DNA of 39,922 nucleotides, taken from positions 1-39,922 of the forward strand of contig UQSL01000009.1 in NCBI GenBank assembly GCA_900543705.1, written 5' to 3'. The stretch comes from an uncultured Oscillospiraceae bacterium (GTDB lineage Bacteria; Bacillota; Clostridia; Oscillospirales; Ruminococcaceae). The position numbers and the translations under genes are program-made. The notes under the pieces were generated by a model. The model ran no database searches. It was not told the origin of the DNA and was given only the letters and a program-made list of their open reading frames with translations. Positions 23,749 to 31,761 of the stretch are shown here, one piece after another. Numbering within the stretch: position 1 is the first letter of the stretch; every line of letters starts with the position of its first letter.

Positions 23749-24072
23749 TCAGTTTTGCGCAGGAGTTTCTTTCGGCTTAAGCGCCCTTGTTAGCCAGATA
23801 TAAGAGATATCCATTGCGTTGTACAACCCGTCCTGTTCACTCTTTTTCACAATGCGCTTTTTGGGGCGGACCTCCGGGTCTGTCAGCATCAGCTGGACAA
23901 GGACTTTATCTGCAATCTGCTCCCCGTCAAATTCCTTGGTGGAGAGGATTTGCATCATGATGACGTATTCGTCGGACATATCGCCGTAATATAATGTGTT
24001 GCCGTTTCTGACAAGAGGCTTGCCCTTGTACATTGGGAACGACAGCTTTTTCTCACTCTTCTTTTCTGCCAT
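23749..24072 (-). CDS. Small conserved-looking protein of unknown function
   Basis: 107 residues. It is rich in lysine at both ends, with a central patterned region (KGKPLVRNGNTLYYGDMSDEY, slightly shortened here to GKPLVRNGNTLYYGDMSD; then VIMMQILSTKEFDGEQIADKV) suggesting a small alpha/beta fold. There is no membrane segment. I do not recognise a named family. Strong AAGGAGG site, own promoter (24126-24154) and a terminator that overlaps the stop region: the signs of a real, independently expressed gene. Confidence 0.75.
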   Translation of the reverse strand: MAEKKSEKKLSFPMYKGKPLVRNGNTLYYGDMSDEYVIMMQILSTKEFDGEQIADKVLVQLMLTDPEVRPKKRIVKKSEQDGLYNAMDISYIWLTRALKPKETPAQN

Positions 24073-24125
24073 ACCTGCATGACCTCCTTATCGTATGGTG
24101 TATGCCTTTGAAAGCTGTATTTGTC

Positions 24126-24154
24126 ATTATAACATAAAAATGAGATTATGTAAA
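24126..24154 (-). promoter_or_regulatory. Promoter of the 107-residue protein gene
   Basis: Minus strand -35 TTTACA (24149-24154), 17 bases, -10 TATAAT (24126-24131). Confidence 0.65.
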
Positions 24155-24175
24155 ATGAAAAATCAGTGAAGAAAA

Positions 24176-24210
24176 CCTAAGCGGCCGGGCATATTGCCTG
24201 ACCGCTTAGG
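24176..24210 (-). terminator. Terminator of ireB
   Basis: CCTAAGCGG with CCGCTTAGG, extended by a second stem block around ATAT, followed on the minus strand by TTTTCTTC. It is 27 bp after the ireB stop. Confidence 0.75.
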
Positions 24211-24236
24211 AAGAAAACGGGATTCATAATCTGTTG

Positions 24237-24482
24237 TTATGCCTGTAGGTAGGATTTGACCAGAGCCTGAAGCAGTTCGTCGCGGTCAATGCGGCGAATC
24301 AGGCTGCGGGCATTTTTGTGGGTTGTGATGTATGTCGGGTCCTCAGAAAGGATATAGCCGACAATCTGGTTGATTGGGTTGTACCCCTTTTCTGTCAGCG
24401 CATCATACACCGTGGTGAGGATCTGTTTCATTTCACTTTCTTTATCTTCATGGATTTTAAATGTCATAGTCGGTTCATGCAT
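24237..24482 (-). CDS. ireB: IreB-family regulatory phosphoprotein (UPF0297/YrzL)
   Basis: 81 residues matching the IreB family: FKIHEDKESEMKQILTTVY, EKGYNPINQIVGYILSEDP and NARSLIRRIDRDELLQALV. In Enterococcus faecalis, IreB is phosphorylated by the Ser/Thr kinase IreK and affects cephalosporin resistance through the peptidoglycan pathway. The conserved N-terminal threonine pair is represented by TMT. ATG 24482 is used, with AAGGGG upstream; a GTG at 24491 also opens the frame. In many Firmicutes the gene sits with ruvX and a DUF1292 gene; neither follows here. Confidence 0.92.
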   Translation of the reverse strand: MHEPTMTFKIHEDKESEMKQILTTVYDALTEKGYNPINQIVGYILSEDPTYITTHKNARSLIRRIDRDELLQALVKSYLQA

Positions 24483-24523
24483 ACATTTCACCCCTTCTTG
24501 GATTATGTGCTGGTTTTTACCAT

Positions 24524-24552
24524 ATCATACATCAATTATAAAATGAAAGCAA
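24524..24552 (-). promoter_or_regulatory. Promoter for ireB
   Basis: Minus strand -35 TTGCTT (24547-24552), 17 bases, -10 TATGAT (24524-24529), in the gap after pheT. ireB is thus probably a separate unit. Confidence 0.55.
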
Positions 24553-24563
24553 GGATTTTCCCG

Positions 24564-26945
24564 TTACGTACGCAGGGTAACACCGATTTTTTTCAGTGCT
24601 TTCAAAATCTTTCTGACGGCGCCATCCGCTTCTTCATCGGTCAGGGTACTGTCGGCAGAGCGCATGGTGATTGTGTAAGCAACGCTCTTTTTGCCTTCAC
24701 CGACCTGCGCGCCGCGGTAGATATCGAAAAGCTTGACGTTTTCCAGATGATTTTTCACCGCACCGCGGATTGCCTTTTCAATCTCACCGACCGGGAGCTC
24801 CTCGTTGCACAAAAGTGCCAGATCACGGGAGGTTGCCGGATATTTCGGGAGCGGGGTATACTGTTTTTCCGTATTTGCATGAGCCATCATCACCGGCACA
24901 TCCAAAACTGCCGCATAAGCACGGGCACCAATGGAGTAGTTTTCCTGTACCATCGGATGGACTTCCCCAAGAACGCCGAGATGCTCACTGCCGATTGTAA
25001 TATCCGCGCATCTCCCGGGATGGAAGGTCGGATTTTCCCTTTGTGCAGTGAATTCTGCACCCTCGATTCCGCAGGTGGTGAGCAGCTGCTCGATCATGCC
25101 CTTGAGCGTGAAGAAGTCCGCGTCCTCCCCGTACATGCCGATGGCAAGGGTCGGTTCCTCCACCGGGAGTTTGCCCTCGCCCTGCGGCAGATAGATATTG
25201 CCGATTTCGAACATCTTTGCCGAGGCGTTGCGGTTGTTATAGTTTTTCGAGAGGGTTTCCAGCATGGAGGGGAGCATCGTCGTGCGCATGATGCTGGTGT
25301 CCTCGCCGAGCGGGTTGCGGATGGTAACGGAGTCACGGCGCTTGTCATCGGCAGGCATCGCGATTTTATCGTAGTATTTCGGGCTGATAAAAGAATAGGT
25401 CATGATCTCATAGCAGCCGAGTGCGACCATCGTCTGATTAACTTTGCGCTCAAACTTCTGTGCGGGGGTCAGATGGCCTTCGGCACTACCGCGAATTTGG
25501 GTGACCGGAATATTGTTGTAGCCATAGAAACGGGCGATTTCCTCCGCGATATCCGCCTTGTGCTCGATATCGGAGCGGAAAGACGGGACATGGATATTAT
25601 CCTCACTGTCCACGGTAAAGCCGATTTTTGTAAGGATAGCAGCCATCTCATCGCGGCTGAGATTGATATCGAGGAAGTGATTGATCCATTCCGTCTCGAG
25701 TTTTAAAACAACCGGCTCGTTTTTCGCATTGTTGACGTCAATCATGCCGTCGACGACTTCTCCTGCTCCAAGGAGGTTCACCAGCTCGCAGGCACGCATG
25801 ACAGCCGGGAGCGTGGTATTGTGGTCGAGGCCCTTCTCATAGCGGCCGGAGCTTTCGGTGCGCATGCCGAGCTTTTGTGCGGTGCGGCGCACGGACGGGC
25901 CGTGAAAGCAGGCGGACTCGAACACGATGGTGTTGGTGTCGTCCATAATGCCGCTGTACTCACCGCCCATAACGCCTGCCACAGCGGAGGGCTTCTCCGC
26001 GTCCGCAATGACGAGCATCTCGGGGGAGAGGGTTCTCACTTCGCCGTCGAGCGTGGTGATGGATTCTCCCTCTTTCGCGTTTCGGACAATAATTTTGCCG
26101 TCTTTCATGTATTTGAGGTCAAACGCGTGCATCGGCTGGCCGTATTCGAGCATGACATAGTTTGTGATGTCCACGATATTGTTGATGGGGCGCACGCCGC
26201 TTGCACGCAGGCGCTCGCGCATCCAGCGCGGAGACGGCTCAATCTTGATGTTTTTTACCACTCTTGCAATATAGTGCGGGCAGAGCTGTGGGTTTTCCAC
26301 TGTCACACTCAGGTAGTTGTGGATATCGTCGTTTCCGCACTCTTTCACCTCGGGCTCATGCAGGGTAAGCTCGGTGCCGTAGGTGGCGGCGGCCTCTCTG
26401 GCCAACCCAATGACGGACAGGCAGTCCGGGCGATTGGAGGTGATCTCAAATTCCACGGAGACGTCGTTTAAGCCCAGAGTCTTGCGGATATCCTGGCCGA
26501 GAGGGGCCTCATTTTCGAGCACATAGATGCCGTCCTCGATGCCGTTTGGAAAGTCGTGAGTCGTCAGGTTCAACTCAGAAAGCGAGCAGAGCATGCCGTT
26601 GCTCTCCATGCCCCTGAGTTTCCCTTTCCTGATTTTTTTGCCGCCCGGCAGGATAGAGCCGTCCAGGGCGACCGGTACATAGTCGTTTTCCTTCAAATTT
26701 GTTGCACCGGTGCAGATTTGCAAAGGCGCATCCGCTCCGACATCCACCATACAGACGACGAGCTTATCCGCGTTGGGATGCCGCTCGATGGAGAGGATTT
26801 TGCCGACGACGACGTTGCTGATTTCCTCTCCTTCGATTTCGTATCCTTCCACCTTGGAACCGGACATCGTCATTTTATGGGAAAACTCTTTTGGCGTGGT
26901 CTCGATTTTGGTGTAATCGGCCAGCCATTTCATCGATAGATTCAT
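24564..26945 (-). CDS. pheT: Phenylalanyl-tRNA synthetase beta chain
   Basis: 793 residues, full length for the bacterial type. Domains in order: tRNA-binding OB fold (about 39-150, with VVVGKILSIERHPNADKL), B3/B4 editing domain (about 210-385), B5 (about 400-470), catalytic-like core (about 480-680), and the FDX-ACB anticodon-binding domain at the C-terminus (YPATSRDLALLCNEELPV). The beta chain binds tRNA and hydrolyses Tyr-tRNA(Phe), while the alpha chain carries the active site. It starts 14 bp after pheS and is controlled with it by the upstream T-box leader. Confidence 0.97.
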   Translation of the reverse strand: MNLSMKWLADYTKIETTPKEFSHKMTMSGSKVEGYEIEGEEISNVVVGKILSIERHPNADKLVVCMVDVGADAPLQICTGATNLKENDYVPVALDGSILPGGKKIRKGKLRGMESNGMLCSLSELNLTTHDFPNGIEDGIYVLENEAPLGQDIRKTLGLNDVSVEFEITSNRPDCLSVIGLAREAAATYGTELTLHEPEVKECGNDDIHNYLSVTVENPQLCPHYIARVVKNIKIEPSPRWMRERLRASGVRPINNIVDITNYVMLEYGQPMHAFDLKYMKDGKIIVRNAKEGESITTLDGEVRTLSPEMLVIADAEKPSAVAGVMGGEYSGIMDDTNTIVFESACFHGPSVRRTAQKLGMRTESSGRYEKGLDHNTTLPAVMRACELVNLLGAGEVVDGMIDVNNAKNEPVVLKLETEWINHFLDINLSRDEMAAILTKIGFTVDSEDNIHVPSFRSDIEHKADIAEEIARFYGYNNIPVTQIRGSAEGHLTPAQKFERKVNQTMVALGCYEIMTYSFISPKYYDKIAMPADDKRRDSVTIRNPLGEDTSIMRTTMLPSMLETLSKNYNNRNASAKMFEIGNIYLPQGEGKLPVEEPTLAIGMYGEDADFFTLKGMIEQLLTTCGIEGAEFTAQRENPTFHPGRCADITIGSEHLGVLGEVHPMVQENYSIGARAYAAVLDVPVMMAHANTEKQYTPLPKYPATSRDLALLCNEELPVGEIEKAIRGAVKNHLENVKLFDIYRGAQVGEGKKSVAYTITMRSADSTLTDEEADGAVRKILKALKKIGVTLRT

Positions 26946-26959
26946 CCTAGTACCCTCCC

Positions 26960-27979
26960 TTAAAACTGATTCAGGAACCGCAGGTCGTTGTCGACCAGCA
27001 GTCTCAGGTCGTCAATGTTGAAGCGCCTCATAACGATACGCTCGAGGCCCATACCAAAAGCAAAGCCGGAGTAAATTTCCGGGTCGATGCCGCAGGTCTT
27101 GAGGACCTTCGGATGGACCATGCCGCAGCCGAGGATTTCAATCCAGCCCTCGCCCTTACACAGGCGGCAGCCTTCGCCGTGGCAGTGGAAGCACATGATG
27201 TCCATTTCCGCCGAAGGCTCGGTGAACGGGAAATGGTGCGGGCGGAAACGGACCTGCGCATCCTCGCCGTACAGGCGCTTTGCGACGGTTTCCAGCGTCC
27301 CCTTTAAATCTGCCATGGTCACGCCCTTGTCCACAACTAGGCCCTCGATTTGGTGGAAGAGGGGAGAGTGGGTGGCGTCGACCGCATCGGAGCGGTACAC
27401 ACGGCCCGGGGCAAGAATTCGGATCGGGGGCTTCTGATTTTCCATCACATGAATCTGCACGTTGGAAGTCTGGGTACGAAGGACAATATCATCATTGATA
27501 TAGAAGGTGTCCTGGGTATCTCTTGCCGGATGGTCTTTAGGGATGTTGAGCGCTTCAAAGTTATAGTAGTCGTACTCAACCTCCGGGCCCTGTGCCAAAT
27601 CAAAGCCCATGCCGAGGAAAATTTCCTTGATTTCATCGAGCACGATGTTGACCGGATGTTGCTTGCCGAGCTCATGGTGCTTGCCCGGCATGGTCACATC
27701 GAGGGTCTCTTCCTTTAGCTTTGTCTCCAAAGCGGCCTTTTTCAGGCGCTCGACGTTTTGGGCGACGCCCTGCTCAATCGCGGAGCGGACTTCGTTTGCC
27801 ACCTGCCCGATGACCGGGCGTTCCTCTGCGGAGAGGGAACCCATCTGCTTTAGAATGGCGGTCAGTTCCCCTTTCTTGCCGAGAAACTTGACGCGTAGCG
27901 CGTCGAGTTCCTTTAAATCCTGCACCTGTTCCAGTGCGGTCAGTGCAGTGGATTTGATGTTTTCCAGTGCTGTTTTCAT
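26960..27979 (-). CDS. pheS: Phenylalanyl-tRNA synthetase alpha chain
   Basis: 339 residues. An N-terminal coiled-coil arm (about 1-90, including LKELDALRVKFLGKKGEL) precedes the class II catalytic core. Motif 2 appears in VYRSDAVDATHSPLFHQIEG, motif 3 in AFGMGLERIVMRRF, and the cysteine-rich insertion CFHCHGEGCRLCKGEGW is typical of bacterial PheS. The longer open frame to 28150 is the leader RNA read as protein; the real start is ATG 27979, where GAGGTGA is well placed. It joins phenylalanine to its tRNA as an alpha2-beta2 enzyme with PheT. Confidence 0.97.
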   Translation of the reverse strand: MKTALENIKSTALTALEQVQDLKELDALRVKFLGKKGELTAILKQMGSLSAEERPVIGQVANEVRSAIEQGVAQNVERLKKAALETKLKEETLDVTMPGKHHELGKQHPVNIVLDEIKEIFLGMGFDLAQGPEVEYDYYNFEALNIPKDHPARDTQDTFYINDDIVLRTQTSNVQIHVMENQKPPIRILAPGRVYRSDAVDATHSPLFHQIEGLVVDKGVTMADLKGTLETVAKRLYGEDAQVRFRPHHFPFTEPSAEMDIMCFHCHGEGCRLCKGEGWIEILGCGMVHPKVLKTCGIDPEIYSGFAFGMGLERIVMRRFNIDDLRLLVDNDLRFLNQF

Positions 27980-28035
27980 ATGATTCACCTCAAATTTCTG
28001 ATCTGATAAAGATTCCCGGAATGATGGGAAAATAA

Positions 28036-28320
28036 AAAAGCTTTCGTCCTCAAGGCATAAAAGCCAAAAGGGACGAAAGCTATCTTCCGCGGTACCACCC
28101 TTAAGTCCCCGCAGGAACACTACGGGACACTCATAGCTATAACGGGGCATAATCCCGTCTTTGCCTACTGTTTATCCGGTTCAGCAAAGCCGCTCGCGAG
28201 TGAACTTCGTCGTTTCGGGGTACCCATAAGCCTTCTTTCAGCCGGTGGAAGGCTCTCTCTTTTACCGGGATGCCGGAAAGATTACTCTCTCGGTCAAAGC
28301 GTTTCATCCTATATGGATTA
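28036..28320 (-). ncRNA. T-box leader (tRNA-Phe-responsive) of pheST
   Basis: The minus strand contains the T-box core GGGTGGTACCGCGGAAG (28085-28101), which pairs with uncharged tRNA ends. A terminator follows: AGCTTTCGTCC with GGACGAAAGCT and a T-run (28036-28081). Stem I elements are seen as GACCGAGAGAGTAA and GCTGAAAG. The likely specifier codon is TTC at 28202-28204, followed by A, which is a phenylalanine codon and agrees with the genes controlled. When tRNA-Phe is uncharged, the antiterminator forms and pheST is transcribed. Confidence 0.92.
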
Positions 28321-28408
28321 AACAATACCACGAATCTCTGATTTTTGCAAGAGGGGATTTCCCTCTTTCGTAAAAATCGAACAGAAGAATCCTTCACAAT
28401 TTCTTCAC

Positions 28409-28435
28409 ATTGTACTAATGATATAGAATTGTCAA
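28409..28435 (-). promoter_or_regulatory. Probable promoter for the T-box/pheST transcript
   Basis: Minus strand -35 TTGACA (28430-28435) and -10 TACAAT (28409-28414). The spacer is only 15 bases, so the exact -10 is uncertain. The -35 overlaps the divergent one. Confidence 0.45.
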
Positions 28436-28458
28436 CCTATAGCGAAGTATGCTATAAT
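28429..28458 (+). promoter_or_regulatory. Promoter for the DUF6106-acpS-nnr operon
   Basis: -35 TTGTCA (28429-28434), 18 bases, -10 TATAAT (28453-28458). The transcript would have an unusually long leader of about 210 nt. Confidence 0.55.
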
Positions 28459-28507
28459 AACCAAAGGCGGCTATGAATTTTATTTTTATGGTACGCCTTC
28501 AGCGATA

Positions 28508-28535
28508 GCCGATTATCGCATTCACGCGATAATCG
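28508..28535 (+). repeat. Perfect hairpin in the long leader of the DUF6106 operon
   Basis: CCGATTATCGC pairs with GCGATAATCGG across a six-base loop. No T-run follows. The rest of the 28459-28677 leader contains no recognised riboswitch or small gene. Confidence 0.5.
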
Positions 28536-28677
28536 GAACGCCCAATAGGGAAAGCTTCCGCTTGACAAGGGTGTGGGAGTTTGTCCTTTTTCTGAAAGGA
28601 AGGCTCCGGCTGATTTCAATCACGGTTTACCGGCATCCTGTTGCAGGGAATGCCTTTTAGAAAGGGATGGTTTATAC

Positions 28678-29205
28678 ATGGACATTTTTATTGAACACCT
28701 GGTGAAAAAGAAGACAACCGTTTTGGACGTGCTCATCCGTGTTGGATTGATTCTCGCGGCGCTTATTGCACTTGGACTTGTTTTTGCGGTTCCTTCGGAC
28801 AGTGTCTGGTCCATGATTGTTGTGTTTGTGGCCTGCGGCGCACTGTTTGGCGGCTGGTATTTGTTTACGGGACTGAGCATTGAGTATGAGTATGCAGTCA
28901 CAAACGGAGAAATTGACATTGATAAAATCATTGCACAGCGCAAACGCAAACGTCTGGTTACCATCAAGGCGCAGAACATTGAAAAATTTGGGAAATACAC
29001 CTCGGATGTCCAAATTCCAGAGAACATCGATACCAAGCTTATTGTGTGCGATTCTTTGAAATCTCCGGATATCTATTACATTGTCTTCCGCCACAACGAT
29101 AAAGGGCGTACGCTTGTTATCATGAACATGCCGGAACGCGTTTTTGCGGGCATCAAAAACTACTTGCCCAGGGAGATTAGAAATGAAGTTTTCTACGGGA
29201 ATTGA
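28678..29205 (+). CDS. DUF6106-like membrane protein
   Basis: 175 residues. Two adjacent membrane helices (about residues 17-65) follow a short charged N-terminus, then a cytoplasmic beta-rich domain: IEYEYAVTNGEIDIDKIIAQ, RKRLVTIKAQNIEKFGKY and DIYYIVFRHNDKGRTLVI. This resembles the clostridial family DUF6106, function unknown, with the look of a membrane-tethered PH-like domain. The ATG at 28678 has AAAGGGA upstream. Its last 23 bases overlap the start of acpS, so it is translationally tied to lipid synthesis genes. Confidence 0.75.
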   Translation: MDIFIEHLVKKKTTVLDVLIRVGLILAALIALGLVFAVPSDSVWSMIVVFVACGALFGGWYLFTGLSIEYEYAVTNGEIDIDKIIAQRKRKRLVTIKAQNIEKFGKYTSDVQIPENIDTKLIVCDSLKSPDIYYIVFRHNDKGRTLVIMNMPERVFAGIKNYLPREIRNEVFYGN

Positions 29206-29551
29206 TTTACTGGAAATTAAAAGAATGGAGCAGAGCCTGCGGCACCCTCGTTTTTATACGAGGGTGTTTTCGGATGCTGAGCGGACGATGTTTGAACAAA
29301 AAAAGGCCAAACCGCAGACGATTGCCGCCAATTTCTGTGCGAAGGAGGCATTTTCCAAGGCGCTCGGAACAGGAATCCGGGGATTTGCACTGACGGATAT
29401 TTCTGTCCTCAGAGACTCTCTCGGCGCGCCCTATTTTGAATTTGGCGGCAGGGCGAAAGAAATTGTGAAGCAGAGAAACTTGACCTTCAGCGTCAGTCTG
29501 ACGCACACGGAGGAATATGCGGCGGCCTTTGTGGTCGCAGTGGAGGGATAA
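29183..29551 (+). CDS. acpS: Holo-[acyl-carrier-protein] synthase
   Basis: Transfers 4'-phosphopantetheine from coenzyme A to the serine of acyl carrier protein. 122 residues, usual length. Both magnesium/CoA motifs are intact: GIDLLEIKRMEQSL at the N-terminus (catalytic Asp) and ANFCAKEAFSKALGTG (Glu and Lys, about residues 49-64), with SLTHTEEYAAAFVV at the end. The start is inside the DUF6106 gene, with GGGAG upstream. It is followed within four bases by nnr, the common acpS-nnr arrangement of Firmicutes. Confidence 0.96.
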   Translation: MKFSTGIDLLEIKRMEQSLRHPRFYTRVFSDAERTMFEQKKAKPQTIAANFCAKEAFSKALGTGIRGFALTDISVLRDSLGAPYFEFGGRAKEIVKQRNLTFSVSLTHTEEYAAAFVVAVEG

Positions 29552-29554
29552 AGC

Positions 29555-31087
29555 ATGTATGTGGTATCTTCCAAACAGATGAAGGCGGCGGAGCAAGCTT
29601 TTGTGGAAAGCGGCGCCTGTGAGTTTCTGCCGCTGATGGAGCGTGCGGGCACTGCCGCTTCCAAAGTGATTTTACAGCGGGAAAGCGCCTGTAAAGCCGT
29701 CGTTTTGTGCGGCAACGGCAACAACGGGGGTGACGGCTTCGTCATTGCCAGACACCTGAGTGAACGGGGCTTTTGGGTGACAGTTGTGCTCACACTGGGT
29801 GAACCGAAAGCAGATAACGCAAGGACCATGTTTGAACGGCTGCCGGAGGATGTAGCGGTCCTTGATGCGGCTAAAGGCATGGAGGCTTCACAAGAGGCAG
29901 TGTGTGCGGCGGATTTTGTTGTCGATGCGGTATTTGGTATCGGCTTTCACGGAAAACTTCCCGAGACGGTCTCCTCGTTTGCTGTGCAGTGCCGGAAGGA
30001 AGGCAAACGCGTCTATGCGGTGGATTTGCCAAGCGGCGCGAATGCGGACACCGGTGAAGTGGAGGGAGAGTGTTTTTCGAGTGCAGTCTCCATCACCTTT
30101 GCGGCGAAGAAACTCGGACATCTGCTTTATCCCGGCGCAGGATACTGCGGGGAGGTTGTCGTTACAGATATCGGTATCAGCGCGCCGGTTTTTTCTTCCC
30201 TTGGTATCAAGAGCAGAACCATTACGGAACGAATGATATCCGCTGCAATTCCCGATCGCAAAGCAGACGCCAATAAGGGGGATTTCGGTAAGCTGCTGCT
30301 GCTTGCGGGCAGCTCGGGCATGATGGGAGCGGCCCAAATGGCAGGGAAAGCGGCCCTGCGCGCTTCCGCGGGGCTTGTGACGCTGGCAGCTCCGAAACAG
30401 GTGACGCGAACGCTGACCGCTTCCGTCCCCGAGGCAGTGATGCTCCCGCTGAAGATGGGAATAACCGGCGCCGTATCCGCGCAAGAGGCGAATCCCATTG
30501 TAAAACGCGCAAATTCGATGAGCGCTGTCGCCGCAGGCTGTGGGATGTCCTGGTGCGAGGACACCCGGGCGGTCACCGAAACGCTGATCCGGCAGGCGGA
30601 GGTACCGCTTGTGCTGGATGCGGATGCACTCAATGTCATCAGTGACCATCCGGAGGATCTCCTTTGCCGGAAAGCGCCGACGATTGTGACCCCCCATCCC
30701 GGCGAAATGGCCCGCCTGTGTTCGAAGACAACCGCTCAGGTACAGGCTGACCGTGTCGGCACGGCGCTATCTTTTTCACAGCAATATGGGGTGATAACCG
30801 TACTCAAGGGCGCATATACTGTCATTGCAACGAATGACGGACGCGTTTATTTCAATGAGACTGGAAACAGCGGCCTTTCCCGTGGGGGAAGCGGAGATAT
30901 GCTCACCGGAATCATCGGCGCGCTGCTCGCACAGGGCATTGACGCAGACAAAGCGGCAATCGCGGGGGTTTTTCTCCATGGACTGGCAGCGGATTTATGC
31001 GCGCAGCAGATGTCACAGTACTCGATGCTTGCAACCGATATAATCGGCTGTTTGTCCGACGCATTCTTGCAAATTAAGGGCGTATAG
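29555..31087 (+). CDS. nnr: Bifunctional NAD(P)H-hydrate repair enzyme (epimerase + ADP-dependent dehydratase)
   Basis: 510 residues with two fused domains. The N-terminal YjeF-N epimerase (about 1-215) has GNGNNGGDGFVIARHL and DAVFGIGFHG. The C-terminal ADP-dependent dehydratase (about 225-505) has LLLAGSSGMMGAAQMAG, PLVLDADALNVI, TPHPGEMARL, TVLKGAYTVIA and the ribokinase-like signature GNSGLSRGGSGDMLTGIIGA. Together they convert the damaged hydrates NADHX and NADPHX back to usable cofactor. GGAGGG precedes the ATG, and the gene follows acpS by three bases. Confidence 0.96.
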   Translation: MYVVSSKQMKAAEQAFVESGACEFLPLMERAGTAASKVILQRESACKAVVLCGNGNNGGDGFVIARHLSERGFWVTVVLTLGEPKADNARTMFERLPEDVAVLDAAKGMEASQEAVCAADFVVDAVFGIGFHGKLPETVSSFAVQCRKEGKRVYAVDLPSGANADTGEVEGECFSSAVSITFAAKKLGHLLYPGAGYCGEVVVTDIGISAPVFSSLGIKSRTITERMISAAIPDRKADANKGDFGKLLLLAGSSGMMGAAQMAGKAALRASAGLVTLAAPKQVTRTLTASVPEAVMLPLKMGITGAVSAQEANPIVKRANSMSAVAAGCGMSWCEDTRAVTETLIRQAEVPLVLDADALNVISDHPEDLLCRKAPTIVTPHPGEMARLCSKTTAQVQADRVGTALSFSQQYGVITVLKGAYTVIATNDGRVYFNETGNSGLSRGGSGDMLTGIIGALLAQGIDADKAAIAGVFLHGLAADLCAQQMSQYSMLATDIIGCLSDAFLQIKGV

Positions 31088-31141
31088 GAAGCGGGTACAA
31101 TGATTTTCCTTAAGCCTAAAACCATTCGGGGGAATGTAAAG

Positions 31142-31690
31142 ATGGGCAAAAGGATTTTAGTGGGGATTTTGGCCTTGACTATGGGCCTTACCTGCCTGAC
31201 CGGATGCGGGAAAAAGCAGTCGGATACGATGGACGGCTCCAATCTTCCCAGTTCTGTGACTCAACCGTTTGAAAGCAGCGCACAGTTTACCTATGGAGAT
31301 TTCTCCTTTGAAGCGGGCGTGAGAAGAGAGACCCCCGGCACCTGCATGATCACAATTACAAGTCCGGATCCGGTGGCAGGGATGAAATTCACCTATCAAA
31401 GCGATAAGCTGACGGTGGAATATTTAGGACTTAGCGTAGACATTGACCCGAATTCCGCACTAAGCAAGGCGGCAGTCTCCGCAGTGGTCAAAGCGCTGGA
31501 TGCCGCAGCCCGCCAAAATGGGGTGAGTGTTTCCTTTGAACACGGCCAGTTTTTGGTCAGTGGGGAATCGGATAGCGGAAAATTTACTCTGATTTTGGAT
31601 GAGAAAAGCGGCAATTTCCTCTCGCTGGAAATGCCGGATATCCCAATGAGCGTAAAATTCAATAACTTCAAGCTTCTCTCAGCATCCTGA
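31142..31690 (+). CDS. Predicted lipoprotein of unknown function
   Basis: 182 residues. A lipoprotein signal peptide ends in LTGC (lipobox, about residue 22). The mature part is beta-rich: FTYGDFSFEAGVRRETPGT, MKFTYQSDKLTVEYLGL and FLVSGESDSGKFTLILDEKS. This is the LolA/LppX-like type of pattern seen in many clostridial lipoproteins that accompany envelope genes, but I cannot name a family. The ATG at 31142 has GGGGGAA upstream. It is the last gene of the DUF6106 operon, 54 bp after nnr and just before a terminator. Confidence 0.8.
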   Translation: MGKRILVGILALTMGLTCLTGCGKKQSDTMDGSNLPSSVTQPFESSAQFTYGDFSFEAGVRRETPGTCMITITSPDPVAGMKFTYQSDKLTVEYLGLSVDIDPNSALSKAAVSAVVKALDAAARQNGVSVSFEHGQFLVSGESDSGKFTLILDEKSGNFLSLEMPDIPMSVKFNNFKLLSAS

Positions 31691-31710
31691 GGATGAAGCC
31701 GCAGAGATGA

Positions 31711-31746
31711 AAAAGGCGATGGACAAAAGTCCATCGCCTTTTATTG
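31711..31746. terminator. Bidirectional intrinsic terminator
   Basis: AAAAGGCGATGGAC pairs with GTCCATCGCCTTTT across AAAA, between the lipoprotein (plus) and HD (minus) genes. Confidence 0.9.
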
Positions 31747-31761
31747 AAATATAACTTCCGC

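Noticed and set aside
26960..28150. PheS extended N-terminally to 28150
   Set aside because: The extra 57 codons read through the T-box terminator and antiterminator, and the real start at 27979 has a proper ribosome site.
7899..28533. Repeated GCGATAATCG sequence at 7899 and 28525 as a dispersed repeat family
   Set aside because: A shared 10-12-mer is expected by chance in a 40-kb window, and the flanks are unrelated.
28459..28677. Leader tested by eye as SRP RNA, 6S RNA, tmRNA or a known riboswitch
   Set aside because: None of the conserved cores of these RNAs is present.
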